This document shows, in pieces, positions 1 through 12,115 of a DNA stretch of 64,000 nucleotides; position 1 is the stretch's first letter; each line of letters starts with the position of its first letter. The notes beneath the pieces were generated by a model. That model had not been told where the DNA came from. It was given only the letters and a program-made list of their open reading frames with translations, and made no database searches. Source of the stretch: Chinchilla lanigera (Eukaryota; Chordata; Mammalia; Rodentia; Chinchillidae). Position numbers and translations under genes: made by a program. Location of the stretch: positions 2,691,833 through 2,755,832 of the forward strand of contig NW_004955473.1 in assembly GCF_000276665.1 (NCBI RefSeq). The letters run 5' to 3'.

Positions 1-1412
1 GCAAGCATATGCAGGAGACTGAATGAAGGTGAGGATAGAATATCATATGTAAAGGACAGGAAAGAGACTAGTGACCAGGAAAGAAAGATATCTTTAAAAA
101 AGCAAGAAACCATGAAAAAATCAACCCAACAGCTACAGGATGAAGCAACGAAGAACAACATAAGATTAATGTGAGGAACCCCAGACATCTTCAGGAACCC
201 CAGTGAGCCACCCCCATGCCTCCCTGACCAGTGTGCAAGGCAGCTGGAGCCCTGGATATTCAACATCATTAGTCAATAGAGAAATGCAAGTTAAAACAAC
301 ACTGAGATTCCATCTCACCCCAGAAAGAATGGCTATCATCAAGAAATCAACCAATAACAAATGCTGGAGAGGCTGTGGGGAGAAAGGAACCCTACCCCAC
401 TGCTGGTGGGAGTGTAGATTGGTGAAAACACTGTGGAAATCAGTTTGGAGATTCCTCACAAAACTAGGATTGGAAGTCGCATTTAACCCAGCTATTCCCC
501 TTCTGGGTATTTTCCCAGAAGAATTAAAGACATCACACCACAGTGATATATGTACACCCATGTTTATAGCAGCACAATTTATTATAGCTAAATCTTGGAA
601 ACAACCCAGATGCCCATCCACTGGGGAATGGATGAAAAAGTTGTGTTATTTTTATACAATGGAGTATTACTCAGCTATTTAAAAAGATAAACGAGGCTTT
701 TGTAGGTAAATGGATACAACTACAGACCATACTCATAAGTGAAATAAATCAGACCCACATATGTAAACATCATATTTTCTCCTTGGTGTAGGAACCCGAA
801 AGACTAGGTAAAACTCAAAACATACAATAGATGATAGAAGAGGGAAAGAAATTGCTCAAAGGAAGGAATGACTGGGATGAGAGAATGAAGGAAAAAGAAA
901 GAAGCAAGGCAAAACATAAACATATATATGAATAACTGTGATGACTGTATTGCTGATGTCTGATGGTGTATTGAAATGAACAGTTAATGCTTACAATTTC
1001 TTATGTTTTGATCCACTTTGCATGCTTGTGTCTGGCTGTCTGAGCAAGTGATTTGAAGGTAACAGTATGCACTGGAATTATAATGGTGAACTCCTGCCAT
1101 CTTGTCTAGTGAAACTCTGTATTATCTCAAATGTTTTATTGAAGAATTATTCTCTTACTCTCTTTAATGGCTTGAGCAATCTTTCATTCTTACATCTGAT
1201 AATCTGAGCAATGTAGTTGAGGATAGCGATATGCAATGTAACAACCACTGTTGATTTGTATTAATTGGTCTTGAGACCCTGTATCACTTTGAATGTTCAT
1301 CCTTTGCTTTGTTTATGTTCACAATACTGGTATGCTGTTACTGTTCTATTTTTTTGTTTGTTTGTTTCTCATGTACTACTGTCTTTAAAATAAAAAGAAA
1401 TTTAAAAAAAGA
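1..1412 (+). mobile_element. LINE-1 copy A, internally rearranged
   Basis: This dead LINE-1 copy is made of non-adjacent parts. Bases 1-175 match the ORF1 coiled-coil region; the same segment recurs at about 1,540-1,690 in the next copy. About 80 bases of unplaced sequence follow. From about 258 to 681 comes the C-terminal end of ORF2, readable as a frame ending in MEYYSAI. Bases 682-1,387 resemble the L1 3' UTR, and an A-rich tail closes the copy near 1,388-1,412. Most of ORF2, including endonuclease and reverse transcriptase, is missing. The structure is seen directly; the family assignment rests on comparison with copy B and general knowledge of L1. Confidence 0.8.
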
Positions 1413-2190
1413 AATTAGAAGAGCATATAAAAGTCATGGAGACCTTGAGTGAGCAATATGGAAAAGAACTAGAAAGTATGAAATAGATGCAAACAGATAT
1501 CCAGGAACTTAAAAATTGCATTGCTTGCAAAACCACCTGAACGAAGCTGAAGATAGACTTTCAGACGTTGAAGAGAGCATTGCAACTAATGAACATGAAT
1601 GGAAGGATCTCTTAAAAATAAAAAGGAACCAAGAACTAACAATTCAACACCTGCAAGATGAAGCAAAGAAAAATAATGTCAGATTAATAGGTGTCAACAA
1701 AACAGCAGGTGTCAACAGAAATGACATAAAAAGACTCATGACCAAAATAAATCTACACCAAGGCATGCAATAGTCAAGATTCCAGAAATTCAGCCCAAGA
1801 GCAAAATATTAAAAGTAGCTAGAGACGAGAAATGTATCACATATAAAAGAAAGCCCATCAGAATCCCAGCAGATTCTCAGCACAAACTCTCAAATGAAGG
1901 AGAGTTTGGAGTGGGCTATTTCAAGCCCTAAAGGAAAACAATCTTCAACCCAGATTGATGTACCCCACAAGACTATCTTTCAAAATTGATAGAGAAATAA
2001 GATATTTCCATGATATAGAACACCTGGGAAAATTTACAACAACCAAACTAGCTCTTCAGAATGCTCTGAAGCACATATTTGAAAGAGATAATGAAGACAA
2101 CAAATACATGAACACCAGTAGAAAGAAACTGTCAGGCAGGGCAAGCAGTTTAACAGAGGCAAAAGACAGGCAAAAACAACAAGAAAACAA
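1413..2190 (+). pseudogene. L1 ORF1 remnant
   Basis: These are remains of the L1 RNA-binding chaperone ORF1p, which coats L1 RNA in the cytoplasmic particle. The longest clean piece (1,516-1,773) has the heptad-like text NEAEDRLSDVEESIATNE followed by an NNVRLIGV-type strand typical of the ORF1 coiled coil and its boundary with the RRM region. Around 1,955-2,190 a second frame carries the ORF1-ORF2 linker (YPTRLSFKIDREIRYFHD, then FTTTKLALQNAL), which resembles the spacer of older mammalian L1 families. The 5' end and promoter are absent, and frameshifts break the frame. Confidence 0.65.
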
Positions 2191-2192
2191 CA

Positions 2193-5100
2193 TGGAAAAG
2201 AAAAGCCAATACATATCAGTTATAACCACCAACGTAAATGGACTCAACTCACCAATCAAGAGAAACAGATTGGAAGAGTGGATCAAGAAACAATATCTAA
2301 CAATATGTTGTATTCAAGAAATACAATTAACTCCAAAAGAAATTCATAGACTAGAAGTCAAAAGATGGAAAATAATTCTCCATGCCACAGGAACTCAGGA
2401 TAAAGCAGGAGTAGCTATTCTACTGGCAGATAATGCAAACTTTAAGCCAAAACTGATCAAAAGAAACAAGCAAGGTCACTACATACTTGTTAAGGAAAAC
2501 TTCTAGAAGAAGAAATAACAATCATAAACATCTATGCACCAAACACAGATTCACTCAACTACATTAAAAAGTAACAGACATAGAAAACCAAATCAGCCCT
2601 AACTCAACTGTAGTGGGAGACCTTAATGCTCCACTCTCACAAATAGATAGATCAACTTGACAAAAAAAGTCGACAAAAAAATATTACAATTAAGCCAAGC
2701 CTGTGAACAAATGGACTTGGTAGATGTCTACAGAGTGTTCCCACCCAAAACATCAGAATACACGTTCTTTTTAGCCACACATGGGATGTTCTCCAAAATA
2801 GACCATATATTAGCTGACAAAACATGTTTAAGTAAATGTAGAGTAACTGAAATCACCCCATGCATACTATCTGACCAAAGCACAATGAAACTAGAACTTA
2901 ACAACAAAGGAAATCACAAAAACTATGTTAACACATGGAAATTAAACAACACTCTTCTGAACAACCAATGGGTCAAAGAAGAAATTAAGCAGTATATACA
3001 AGTAAATGATAACACCAGTACAATATATTGAAACTTTTGGGACATAATGAAAGCAGTCCTAAGAGGAAAATTTATAGCAGTGACTTCTCCCATGAGGAAA
3101 ACAGAAAGAGCTCAAATAAACAATAGAATATTGAACTTCAAACTTCTACAAAAAGAAGAAACAAATCAAACCCAAGGCTTGTACAAGGGAGGAAGTTATG
3201 AAGATAAGAGCAGAAATGAATGCAATAAAGACTAAGAATACAAAGGATCAATGGATTTAAAAATTGGTTCTTTAAAAGAATAAATAAATTTGATAAACCA
3301 TTAGCCAACTTCATCAAAAAGAGGAAAGGAAAAACATAAATTTAAGCAATTAGGAATGAAAAGGGGGAAATCATAATGGATTCCACTGAAATCCAGGAAA
3401 TCATCAAAACCTACTATGAGAACCTATATTCTAATAAGATCGAAAACACAGAAGAAATAGACAGGTTCCCAGAGTCCAAGAATTGCCAAAACTAAATCAA
3501 CAAGATATAAAAATTATAAATAGTCCAATATCAACCAATGAAATTGAAAATGTAATTAAAAATTTACCAATAAAGAAAAGCTCAGGCCTTGACTGATTCA
3601 CTATTGAATTCTACAAGAAAGTAGAGAACTAATGCCACTAACACTGAAACTCTTTAAAGAAATTAAAAAGGAAGTAGTACTTCCAAAATCATTCCTGGAA
3701 GTAAGTATTACCCTGATTCCAAAACCAGAACGCAACCAAAAAAGAAAACCACAGGCCAATCTCCCCAATGAACATAGGTACAAAAATTCTTAATAAGACA
3801 CTGGTAAAGAGAATATAGCAAATCATCAAGAAGATTATACCTCCTGACCAAGTAGGAGTTATCCCAGGAATGCAAGGATAGTTCAACATATGCAAATCAA
3901 TAAATGTAATACACCATATTAACAGAACCAAAGGCAAAAATCACATGATCATCTCAATAGATGCAGAAAAAGCATTTGACAAAGTCCAACACCCATTCAT
4001 GATAAAAATCCTGCAGAAAATTGGAATAGATGGCCCTTACCCCAATCTGTTAAAACCATCTATGACAAACCAACAGCTAGCATCATATTAAATGGTCAAA
4101 AAGTAAAAGCTTTCACTTTAAAATCAGGAACAAAACCAGTATGTCCATTATTAACACTTCTATCTATATGGTTCTGGAAACATTAGTCAGAAGATTTAGA
4201 CAAAAGAAAAAAGTAAAAGGAATAAAGACAGGAAAATAAGAAGTTAATTTAACATTATTTTCAGATAACATACTCTACATAGAAGACCCCAAAAACTCCA
4301 CCAAAAATCTTGTAGATTTACTATATAAATTTACTACTGTAATGGTGTACAAAGTCAATAGAATTCCTGTACACAAGCAACAAACTCACAGAGAGATAAA
4401 TTAGGCAAAGCACACCCTTCACAGCAGCATCTAGAAAATGAAATACTTAGAAAAAATTTAACAAATGATATGAAAGATCTGTACAGTGAAAATTACTGTA
4501 CCCTAAAAAGGAGATTGAAGAGGATATCAGAAGATAGAAAGATATCCCTTGCTGTATTATGGGAAGAGCCAACATTGTAAAAATGGCCATACTCTCAATA
4601 CTGTTATACAGATTTAATGCAATCCCAATCAAAACACCATTAACATACCTCACAGATCGAGAGAAAACATTCCTAAAATTCATTTGGAACTAGAAGAGAC
4701 CTAGAATAGAAAAAGCAATTGTAGGCAACAAAGTCAAGTCAGGGGCCATCACAATCCCAGACCTGAATTATACTGCAAAGCTACTATGATAAAATAAGCA
4801 TGATATTTAAAAAAAAAAAAAAACATGGCTGAGGATAAATGAAACATAATAGAAGATACAGCCACAATCCCAAGCACATTCAGCCACATTGTCTTTGATA
4901 AGGCAGTCAAACACATTTACTGGAAGAAGGATAGTCTCTTTAATAAATGGAACTGGAAAAACTGGCTTTCCACATGCCAAAGACTAAAACTAGACTATAT
5001 CTATCACCATGCACTAAATTAAAGTCAAAATGGATCAAAGACCTAAATTTTAAGATAGAATCACCAAATTTACTGGAAGAGCAAATAGGTAAAAATCTAG

Positions 5101-5840
5101 AAGACACAGGTACAGCAGAGACTTCATGAAAAAAAAATCCAGACTGCAAGGGAAATACTACAAAGAAGCAACAGATCTCATCTTATTAAAAAGCTTTTGC
5201 ACATCTAAAGAAACCACCAACAGAGTGAAAAGACAATCCACAGAGTGGTAAAACATTATAACCCATTGTTCCCCACACAAAGGACTTCTATCTAGAACAT
5301 ATAAAGAACTGAAAAAGATCAGAGTACCCCAAATCAAAGACCCAATTCAGAAATAGGCATCTCAGATAAATATACACTTTTCAGATAGAGAAATGCAAAT
5401 GGCAAATAAATACATGAAAAAATGCTCAATATCATTGGTCTTTCAAGAGATGCAAATTAAAACAACACTGAGATTACATCTCACCATGTAAAGAATAGCT
5501 ATCATCAGAAAATCAACCAGTAACAAATGCTGGTAGGGCTGTGGGGAAAAAGGAACCCTTTTCCACTGTTGGTGGGAGTGTAGAGTGGTATAACCACTGT
5601 GGAAATCAGTGTGGAGATTCCTTAAGAAAGTAGAATTAGAGGTCACATTTGAAATGGCTATTTGTCTTTTGAGTATCTTTCCAGAAGAATTAAATCATCA
5701 TCACAGCATTATATGTACACCCATGTTTATAGCAACACAATTTGTAATAGCTAAATCTTGAAAAAAAGCCAATGCCAATCAATTGAGGAATGGATAAAAA
5801 ATGATTTTTTAATATAATGGAGTACTACTCAGCCATAAAG
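2193..5840 (+). pseudogene. L1 ORF2 remnant (endonuclease-reverse transcriptase)
   Basis: Decayed ORF2p gene. The apurinic-type endonuclease domain starts near 2,210 (ISVITTNVNGLNSPIKR) and continues in broken frames to about 3,030. Reverse transcriptase text appears from about 3,300. The [16 protein letters not shown] motif is near 3,945-3,990. The catalytic FADD box is degraded to FSDN at 4,258-4,269, losing one of the two catalytic aspartates. C-terminal text resembling the cysteine-rich end region runs through about 5,440-5,840. Stops and indels occur throughout. Function is known for the family; loss of function here is read from the sequence. Confidence 0.8.
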
Positions 5841-6325
5841 ATGGATAAACTGGAGACTTTTGTGGGTAAATGGATGCAACTTGAGACCATACTCATAAGT
5901 GAAATAAATCAGACCTGTATGTATAAACTTCATATTATCTCACTAATGTGAGACACTGAACAAATACATAAGATTTAAAATGTACAGTAGGTATTGTGAA
6001 TTGGGAAGAAACTGTTCAAATAAAAGCCAAACTGTGATGGGGAAAGGGGAAAGGAAGGAAGGGGAAAAAGAAAAAATATATTTATACATGAGATAGGTAA
6101 GATAGTTATTCAGCTAGTTTCTCCTAGTTCATTGAAAACAAAGTTTTGTACTAATATTGTTTGGACAAGATATCATCCCTGTATCTTGTACTCTGAATAA
6201 CTACTATGAAGACAACAATACACAATGTATTAATTATTGTAAATCTCCTAATAACCTGTTTTGAAACTTTGTTTTATTGTTATTTTTATTTTTTCTCTTT
6301 AAAATGAAAAAACAATTAAAAAGAC

Positions 6326-6990
6326 AGATGATACCAAATGTTAAAAAGGATGAGAAAGAATCAAAACATTCAAATACTGCTTGTGGGAATGTGAAATGAT
6401 GCAGTTAGTTTGGAAAGTGGTAGTTTTTGAAAAGGTTAAACCTAGAATTACCATATGACTGAACAATTCTACTTCTACCTTTATATACTCAGGAGAAATT
6501 ATGTCAACACAATTTGTACACCAATGCTTACAAGAGGATTACTGATAACACCCAAACGTAGAAACAATCCAAATGTCCATCAACTGATGAATGGAAAAAC
6601 AAAGTATAATACTTTCATACATTTTAATATTATTAGACTATGAAAAAGAATAAAAATGGTGATACTTTTACAACAGAGATGAACCTTGAAAACATGCTAA
6701 GTGAAAGAAGCCAGTCACAAAAGGCCACATATTATAGCGTTCTATTTATATAAAATGTCCAGAACAAGCAATTCTGTAGAGACATAAAATATAGTACTGA
6801 TTGCTTAGGGCTGAGGATGAAAGGGTAGAAGGGCAAAAGATTTCTTTTTGAGGTGATAGAAGTGCTCTAAAACTGTGATGATTACTGCACATCTCCGAAA
6901 ATAGTAATATTATTGTATTGCATTATAGAGTTCAAATGGATGTATTTTATGGTATGTGAATTATGCCTCAATAACTCTATTTATAAAAAA
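6326..6990 (+). mobile_element. Old L1M-type LINE-1 3' end
   Basis: Text typical of older mammalian L1 3' ends is recognisable: a nucleic-acid-binding-region remnant, then sequence like 'gtgaaagaagccagtcacaaa', then a 3' UTR ending near 'gcctcaataactc'. It is much more diverged than copies A and B and has no usable frame. It is directly abutted by a SINE at 6,995. Confidence 0.6.
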
Positions 6991-6994
6991 GAAT

Positions 6995-7102
6995 GGGGCA
7001 GGGGTTGCATCTCGATGATAGAGTACTTGCTTAGCATGCACAAAGCCCTCGGTTCATTCCTTAGCACTGCATAAATGAAAAAATAAAAAGAAACAAAAAA
7101 GA
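6995..7102 (+). mobile_element. ID-like tRNA-derived SINE, diverged
   Basis: A tRNA-like head (ggggcaggggttgcatctc), a decayed B-box region near 'ggttcattcc' and an A-rich tail at about 7,073-7,102 mark an older ID-type SINE. It differs at many positions from the young copies elsewhere in the window. Confidence 0.6.
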
Positions 7103-7224
7103 ATGCTAGCAAATAAATTCATGGTGGGGTGAATAAAATTGAGGGGAAACCTTCATGACAGAGGCAATATTATAAACAAAGTCCCATGAAAAAGAAATAC
7201 AACGTGCAGGAAAACAGAAACATT

Positions 7225-8520
7225 CTGATGAATGCATCACTATATACCACCTGCTGGGCTGCAGGGATTGTTCCAGACACTGGGATCCATACTAAACATC
7301 ACTGATGGAAATTTCTGTCATTGTGGATCTTAACTTCTAGCAGAAGAAACCTATTAAAATCTCTAGTCAAATTCTATAGCATATTAGAAAAGGATAAATA
7401 CTGCTGAGCAAAAAATGAAATAAATAAGAAGTCTTGAAAAACTTGTACAGTGGTACCTCGGTTCATGAATTTAATTCTTGCCACGATTCTGGTTGTAAAC
7501 TGAATCGGATGAGAACTAAATCAAATTTCCCTGTAAGGTCAACATTAAACATAATTGTCGACTTTTACTCAGCTTTCATCCAACTCTTTTTGTCACCAGA
7601 ATCGTGGCAAGAATTAGGTTCATGAAAAGAGGCACCACTGTGTTAGAGGGTCACAGTGTTACCTTCCTGAGGAAGCAGCTTTATAGTAAAAGGCCTTGAG
7701 AAAGAAGGGAAGTTGTGTAAATCTAAGAGAACTTTCTAGGGAGATGGCACAGTAAGTGTAAAGTTGGTATGTCCTTCATCGTGGCAAAGCCAGATCATTT
7801 TGGGCCTTTGAGGCAATTATAAGAACTTGACTTTACTCTGATGGAATCCACTAGAAGATTCTGTGGCTACAACAGGATAATTTTAGCTACTGTCCTGAAA
7901 GGGGTAGTAAGTTCACAAGGAATTAGAGCAGTTAGAAGAATAAAGAAATCAATTAGAAAAGTGAAAATGCTGTTTGGACCAGATTCATGGCAGGGGAGGT
8001 GGTACAGAGTGGTCTACTTTTGGATATATTATGAAAGGAAGACCTTCAATATTGGATTGGATTGAATGTCATGACAGAAATAGAAGACTCAAGGATGCCA
8101 GCAAGGGTTTGGCTTGAGCACCTGGAAATTGGAATTGCTCTTAACTGAGATTTTTAAGAGATTGGGAGGGGCAAGGGTTTATTTGGAGGAAAGCTGGTTA
8201 TCAAGGTTCAGCATTAGACATGTTAAATCTGAGATGCCTGGGGGATATATATATATGACAGAATCGAGAGCCCAGTAAAGCAGTTCAGACTGGACATGTG
8301 AAGATGTGAATGTAAGAGTCTATGGTGTCTAAAGCCCTGAGTCTGAGTGAAATTTACTGAAAGCAGGATGAGTCTAGTTGTATGGGAACATAAAGATTGT
8401 GAAGGTGGAGATGTGTTTGGAAGGTAGGCAGGAACAAAATTATAGAAGGCCTTATATTGCATGCATAAGATATTGGACATAATCTTGACAGATTATCAGA
8501 AATCAACAGAAACATGAAGT
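7225..8520 (-). mobile_element. L2 LINE remnant split by a small DNA transposon
   Basis: Ancient L2 sequence read in reverse. It starts with text like the L2 3' end (cacctgctgggctgcaggga near 7,250) and continues beyond the insertion at 7,448-7,640 with 'gacatgttaaatctgagatg' near 8,218. The copy is very diverged and has no frame. The identification is by consensus recognition; ends are approximate. Confidence 0.5.
7448..7640. mobile_element. 193-bp inverted-repeat DNA transposon (Tigger/mariner-like MITE)
   Basis: The two ends are inverted repeats of about 46 bp: CAGTGGTACCTCGGTTCATG at the left and the complement of CAGTGGTGCCTCTTTTCATG at the right. The inner arms share AATTCTTGCCACGATTCTGG exactly. 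TA stands before the left end (7,446-7,447). The expected right TA is TG, one change away. No transposase is present, so this is a non-autonomous element. Terminal sequence and TA target point to the Tc1/mariner (Tigger) group. It sits inside an L2 remnant. Confidence 0.75.
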
Positions 8521-8902
8521 CAGACTGGCTTCAAACACTTTCTTCATGATGCTAGTAGAAGCATAAAGGAAGGATTGGTGACATTCACACTACATAGGGG
8601 GCTACTATTAGGAGGTGTTTAGGAAAGAGATGTCCCGCAAATGTTTCTGAAATCTATCTACACACTAGAGTAGGTACAGGAAGAAACAGGTGTAAGAAAT
8701 AGTAAGGTAATAAAATGGGCAGGTCTTAATCAATTTTAGTGATGGGAAGTGAAGATGAAGAGAGAATTGTGGATGAATTCTACATTCTACTTTTAATAAG
8801 CAGTGGATAGTGATGCCATTTACTGTAGCAGGAAATATGAGGGGGGAAAAAGTTCTGGAGATTAAAAGAAAAAACAATAATATTCTAAACTGTAATATAT
8901 AT
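8521..8902. other. Intergenic, nothing recognised
   Basis: This is AT-rich sequence with short chance open frames on both strands and no clear repeat or gene signal. Confidence 0.5.
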
Positions 8903-9225
8903 ATATTGAGCATCTCTTATCCAAAATACTTGGGGACAAGAGTATTACAAATTTCTGATTTTCGGAGTCTTTGCATATGCACAATGAGACATCTTAGGGA
9001 TGGGACCCAAGCACAAACAGGAAATTAATTTGTGTTTCATATACATCTTGGTACACATATCCTGAAGATAATTTCATATAATATTTTTAGCATGCATGTG
9101 TTTTGACTGTGACCTAGAAAGCAGAGTCAGATGTGAGCTTTTCCTATGTGGTATATTGACGCTCAAAGTTTTGGACTGTAGAACAATTTGTGTTTTGTAT
9201 TTCCAGATTAGGGATGCTCCAGTTG
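8903..9225. mobile_element. MITE-like DNA transposon remnant (about 320 bp)
   Basis: The left end reads TTGAGCATCTCTTATCC and the right end, in complement, reads TGGAGCATCCCTAATCTGG, so the termini are imperfect inverted repeats. A TA follows the right end at 9,226-9,227. The internal text ('gggatgggacccaagc', 'catatacatcttggtacaca') matches a common old mammalian MER-type non-autonomous element, probably of the Tigger group. There is no transposase frame. Confidence 0.65.
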
Positions 9226-10965
9226 TAATAAATTTGAGAGGTCCTTAGGATCAGCCTACTCTCTCCTTTCTCAAAGATCCTCTACTTTAATCAGTTAATC
9301 ATTACAAGCACTGGGATTGACGTGGGCATTATATTTTTGTATATAAAATAATTTGACTTTTAGGAACTGATTCACAGACATGTATTTCACCATCTCACAC
9401 TCAACTCCAAATGTCTGAATCTCCAGATTTCTGGATGACAGAAAACTGAATTCCAAACTATTTCTAACTGAAGGCTAATCTTAGCCATAGTGATCTCCCT
9501 GAGGGACCTGCTTTGAGCAGCAGTAACCCAACTTCTCTTACACTGAGATTGTCACAGCAAGTGTGTCGTGTCTTCTTCTACAAATCCAGGACATACATTA
9601 CATTTTTATTGTTCTAAACCTTTCAAACATATAGAAAATAGGAGGGGAAAAAAGAAAAACCAAAGTGAGTGTTTGTAATTTAATCTTCTGCTGACACCTA
9701 GTGCCAGAATTCTGTATATTCTGCTACCTGCCACAAGAAGAAACAAAAACAAAAAAACAAAAACTTTCGCAGTATTTTTAAATTGTCATGAATGTGAAAC
9801 AGAAATAATGAGAACCTACTTAGCAAGCTTTAATATTGGTGTTATCTTTAAGCATTATTTCTTATATTTAAGTATCAGCCTTTCAAAGCATTCCGACACC
9901 AGTCTTGATTATGTCCAAAAGACAGTTTCTTTCTACTCTTCTTTTGATGACTTGTTGGAGGGATTCCTAAAAGTGCGTGGAGGGCCAAGTAAGTGAAAAT
10001 TTCACTCTGCAAATCTTCAAGCACTCAGGGTAAAAGAATTCTCCTTGGAAGAAGTGTTAGCTGTGTCTGAAGTCTGCAATGCTTTTATAACCATTCTTTT
10101 CAACTATTGAATGATGCACAATTTCACAGTAGGAGTTTATACGGCACTAAATGACAAAATTCTGGCCTTGTGTATGTAATTATTAAAAATGACCATTTAT
10201 TTTGTAAAAGAATGAATTTGTAAATAGGGTGAGGGGAAGAATGACTTTTTATGGAGAAGCAGGCATGATATGTATAAATATGATGTACATTAAAAATATT
10301 TATGATAAATCATGTAGACAGTAGCAGCATTGAAGGGGATTGAGTTTGTGTGCAGTGGTATTATAGCTAAGGAAGCAAAAAAAGCAACTAAAAATATAAG
10401 GTTTGTGAAAATATGTGAACCAGTTTGCCATGTGAATCTGCGTCTATAAGCTGAGTGCACTTGTGACATGTCTTGATTTCCTCATCACTACGCTCGATAT
10501 GATGGTAACACATTTGTCCTGTAGGGAGGCTGTGAGAATTAAAATGTTCCACAAAATTCCTGACCATAGCCAGTGCCCAAGAAACAATAAGGTATGTGTA
10601 ATAGCCATAATAAAATAATGAAGCCAAACCCTCTGCCTGCTCGTACAAAGTCAAATTTGGTCTCAGTGGCAAGCGGGGGTGGGGGTGGGGTTCCTGTTAG
10701 GAAAGCTCCAGAGCACTGTGGAGGAGAATTATGACCACCGCAGCATCTGCACCAGGTTCCAAAGAGTCCAGTTCAAGTGGCCCACGGCAGACCATGCAGG
10801 TGTGCTCCCAGCAGGGATATGAAGTCAGTGGGAGCCACCAGCCTTTCTCAAGGTCAGAGAAAAACAGGAAGCTAATGTTCAACTTCTTTGACATTGTCTC
10901 GCTGCCTATTCACTGCTCTGTGCTCCAAAGAAAGAGAACTGCTTATTTTGGACCAAGGTAATTAA
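9226..10965. other. Intergenic, no gene recognised
   Basis: Open frames in this stretch (for example 10,388-10,672 minus and 10,731-10,961 plus) have no family resemblance I can name and no flanking splice or promoter context. A short G-rich run occurs near 10,673-10,690. Confidence 0.5.
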
Positions 10966-10969
10966 TACA

Positions 10970-11185
10970 GTGTAGGCTCTGTGGTCAGACTGAACTGAGC
11001 TTTAATTCAAGCTATATCACTTTGTATGAATTCCTTAACTTTTCAGAGCCCTCATCACTTTATTTGTAAAGCTGGGGGTAATAATAGTATATAAAGCAAG
11101 ATTAGTGCTCTGGCTAAATAAAATTATGTATGTAAACTGTTTTCTGCCATGCCTGGCATATAGTCTCTCATCAATAAATTATTAT
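10970..11185 (+). mobile_element. MIR SINE
   Basis: The text follows the MIR order: a tRNA-like start ('taggctctgtggtcagactg'), a core region ('cactttgtatgaattcctta', 'gtaaagctgggggtaataat') and the end 'gcctggcatatagtctctca'. It is an ancient, diverged mammalian SINE. Confidence 0.65.
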
Positions 11186-11314
11186 CACCACACCCTTAAA
11201 TCATCCAACTTGCCACTCCATCGGATACAGCCTTGACATTTGGATCAGCCTGGCAGTGTCAAATGAATTGCAATAATCTAAGGAACACGTCTTTAGCTTT
11301 CTAAGGTTCAAACA

Positions 11315-11530
11315 TGATTATTATCATTGTTTGTTAAGCACCTGCCATACGCCAAACATGGAAGTACTCTTTCTTAATCTTCATGACACTTAAATAAAGT
11401 AGATACTCTTTAACCTTTACACCCGAACAAAGGGAAGCTCAGGAAAGTTAAGTAATTTCTTCTCCAGCAGCACAGCCAGTGATGGAATCCCAGCCTGGAT
11501 GCTGTAGCACAGACTTCTGCTCAGTGCAGA
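11315..11530 (-). mobile_element. MIR SINE, reverse orientation
   Basis: The reverse-oriented MIR pattern is visible: 'gttaagcacctgccatacgc', 'cttcatgacactta', 'aagttaagtaatttcttctc' and 'cacagccagtgatgga' in order. The copy is diverged. Confidence 0.6.
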
Positions 11531-11639
11531 GGACTGCCCTAACTCTGTAAAAACACCTTCCACAGCCTCCTCCAGCCTTTAGGGGAAGGCCAAACTGCTT
11601 ATCTTAGGACACAGTCTTTGCCTTTTCTGTCTTTAGCCT

Positions 11640-11862
11640 TTATTGCTCCCTGCAGCTTCCTTGCCTACAATCAAGCCCTCAAGAAACCTTCCCTGGTTCC
11701 TTTCCCGAGCTGGCTACAGTACCGTGGCCAAATCCCTATCGTAGTACTTGCCCTACTAAACAATACAAGTTGACTTCTTTGTCCATATTCCTCAAAAGTG
11801 CTAAACAAAGTGATTGGCCTAGAGTAAGAGTACAACAAATGTGTGATGAATAAGTTCATGAA
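11640..11862 (+). mobile_element. L2 LINE 3' end
   Basis: Sequence resembles the L2 3' portion, from 'aagaaaccttccctgg' through to 'gagtacaacaaatgtgtgat' near the end. It is short, diverged and non-coding. Confidence 0.5.
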
Positions 11863-11924
11863 TATTGAGTAGGGAAGGCCCAGACATAAAGCTGTAGAAC
11901 AGGGATGTTGACCAAGCCCAGAGC

Positions 11925-11973
11925 TACAGGCTGGGTAGGCTAGGCCTCTACCACTGAGCCACACCCCCAACAC
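11925..11973 (-). mobile_element. ID-type SINE fragment
   Basis: The complement reads as the 5' head of an ID element (gtgtggctcagtggtagagg), including an A-box-like stretch. Only about 50 bases are present. Confidence 0.5.
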
Positions 11974-11979
11974 TAGAAC

Positions 11980-12115
11980 AGCGGTGTTTGGAGTATGAAC
12001 CCACGTGCCAGTAGCAACCGTGCTGGCTGGGAACTTAGAAATGCAAATTACCAGCCCTGCCCCAGACTTACTGAATCTGAAACTCTAGCGGCAGGTCAAG
12101 GCCTCCTCTGGTTCC
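11980..12115 (+). mobile_element. hAT-Charlie (MER5-like) fragment
   Basis: The stretch from 'gggaacttagaaatgcaaat' to 'cttactgaatctgaaactc' matches the core of a common mammalian hAT non-autonomous element. The ends are not resolved. Confidence 0.5.

Larger units (their letters stand above)
1413..6325 (+). mobile_element. LINE-1 copy B, 5'-truncated and decayed
   Basis: This nearly 4.9-kb LINE-1 starts inside ORF1, runs through ORF2, and ends in a 3' UTR (about 5,840-6,290) and an A-rich tail near 6,300-6,325. Both reading frames are cut by many stops and frameshifts, so it cannot move on its own. It begins directly after the A-rich tail of copy A, which suggests insertion into or next to that tail. 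The 3' ends of the two copies (about 260-1,400 and 5,440-6,320) are similar in sequence, so they belong to related subfamilies. Confidence 0.85.
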
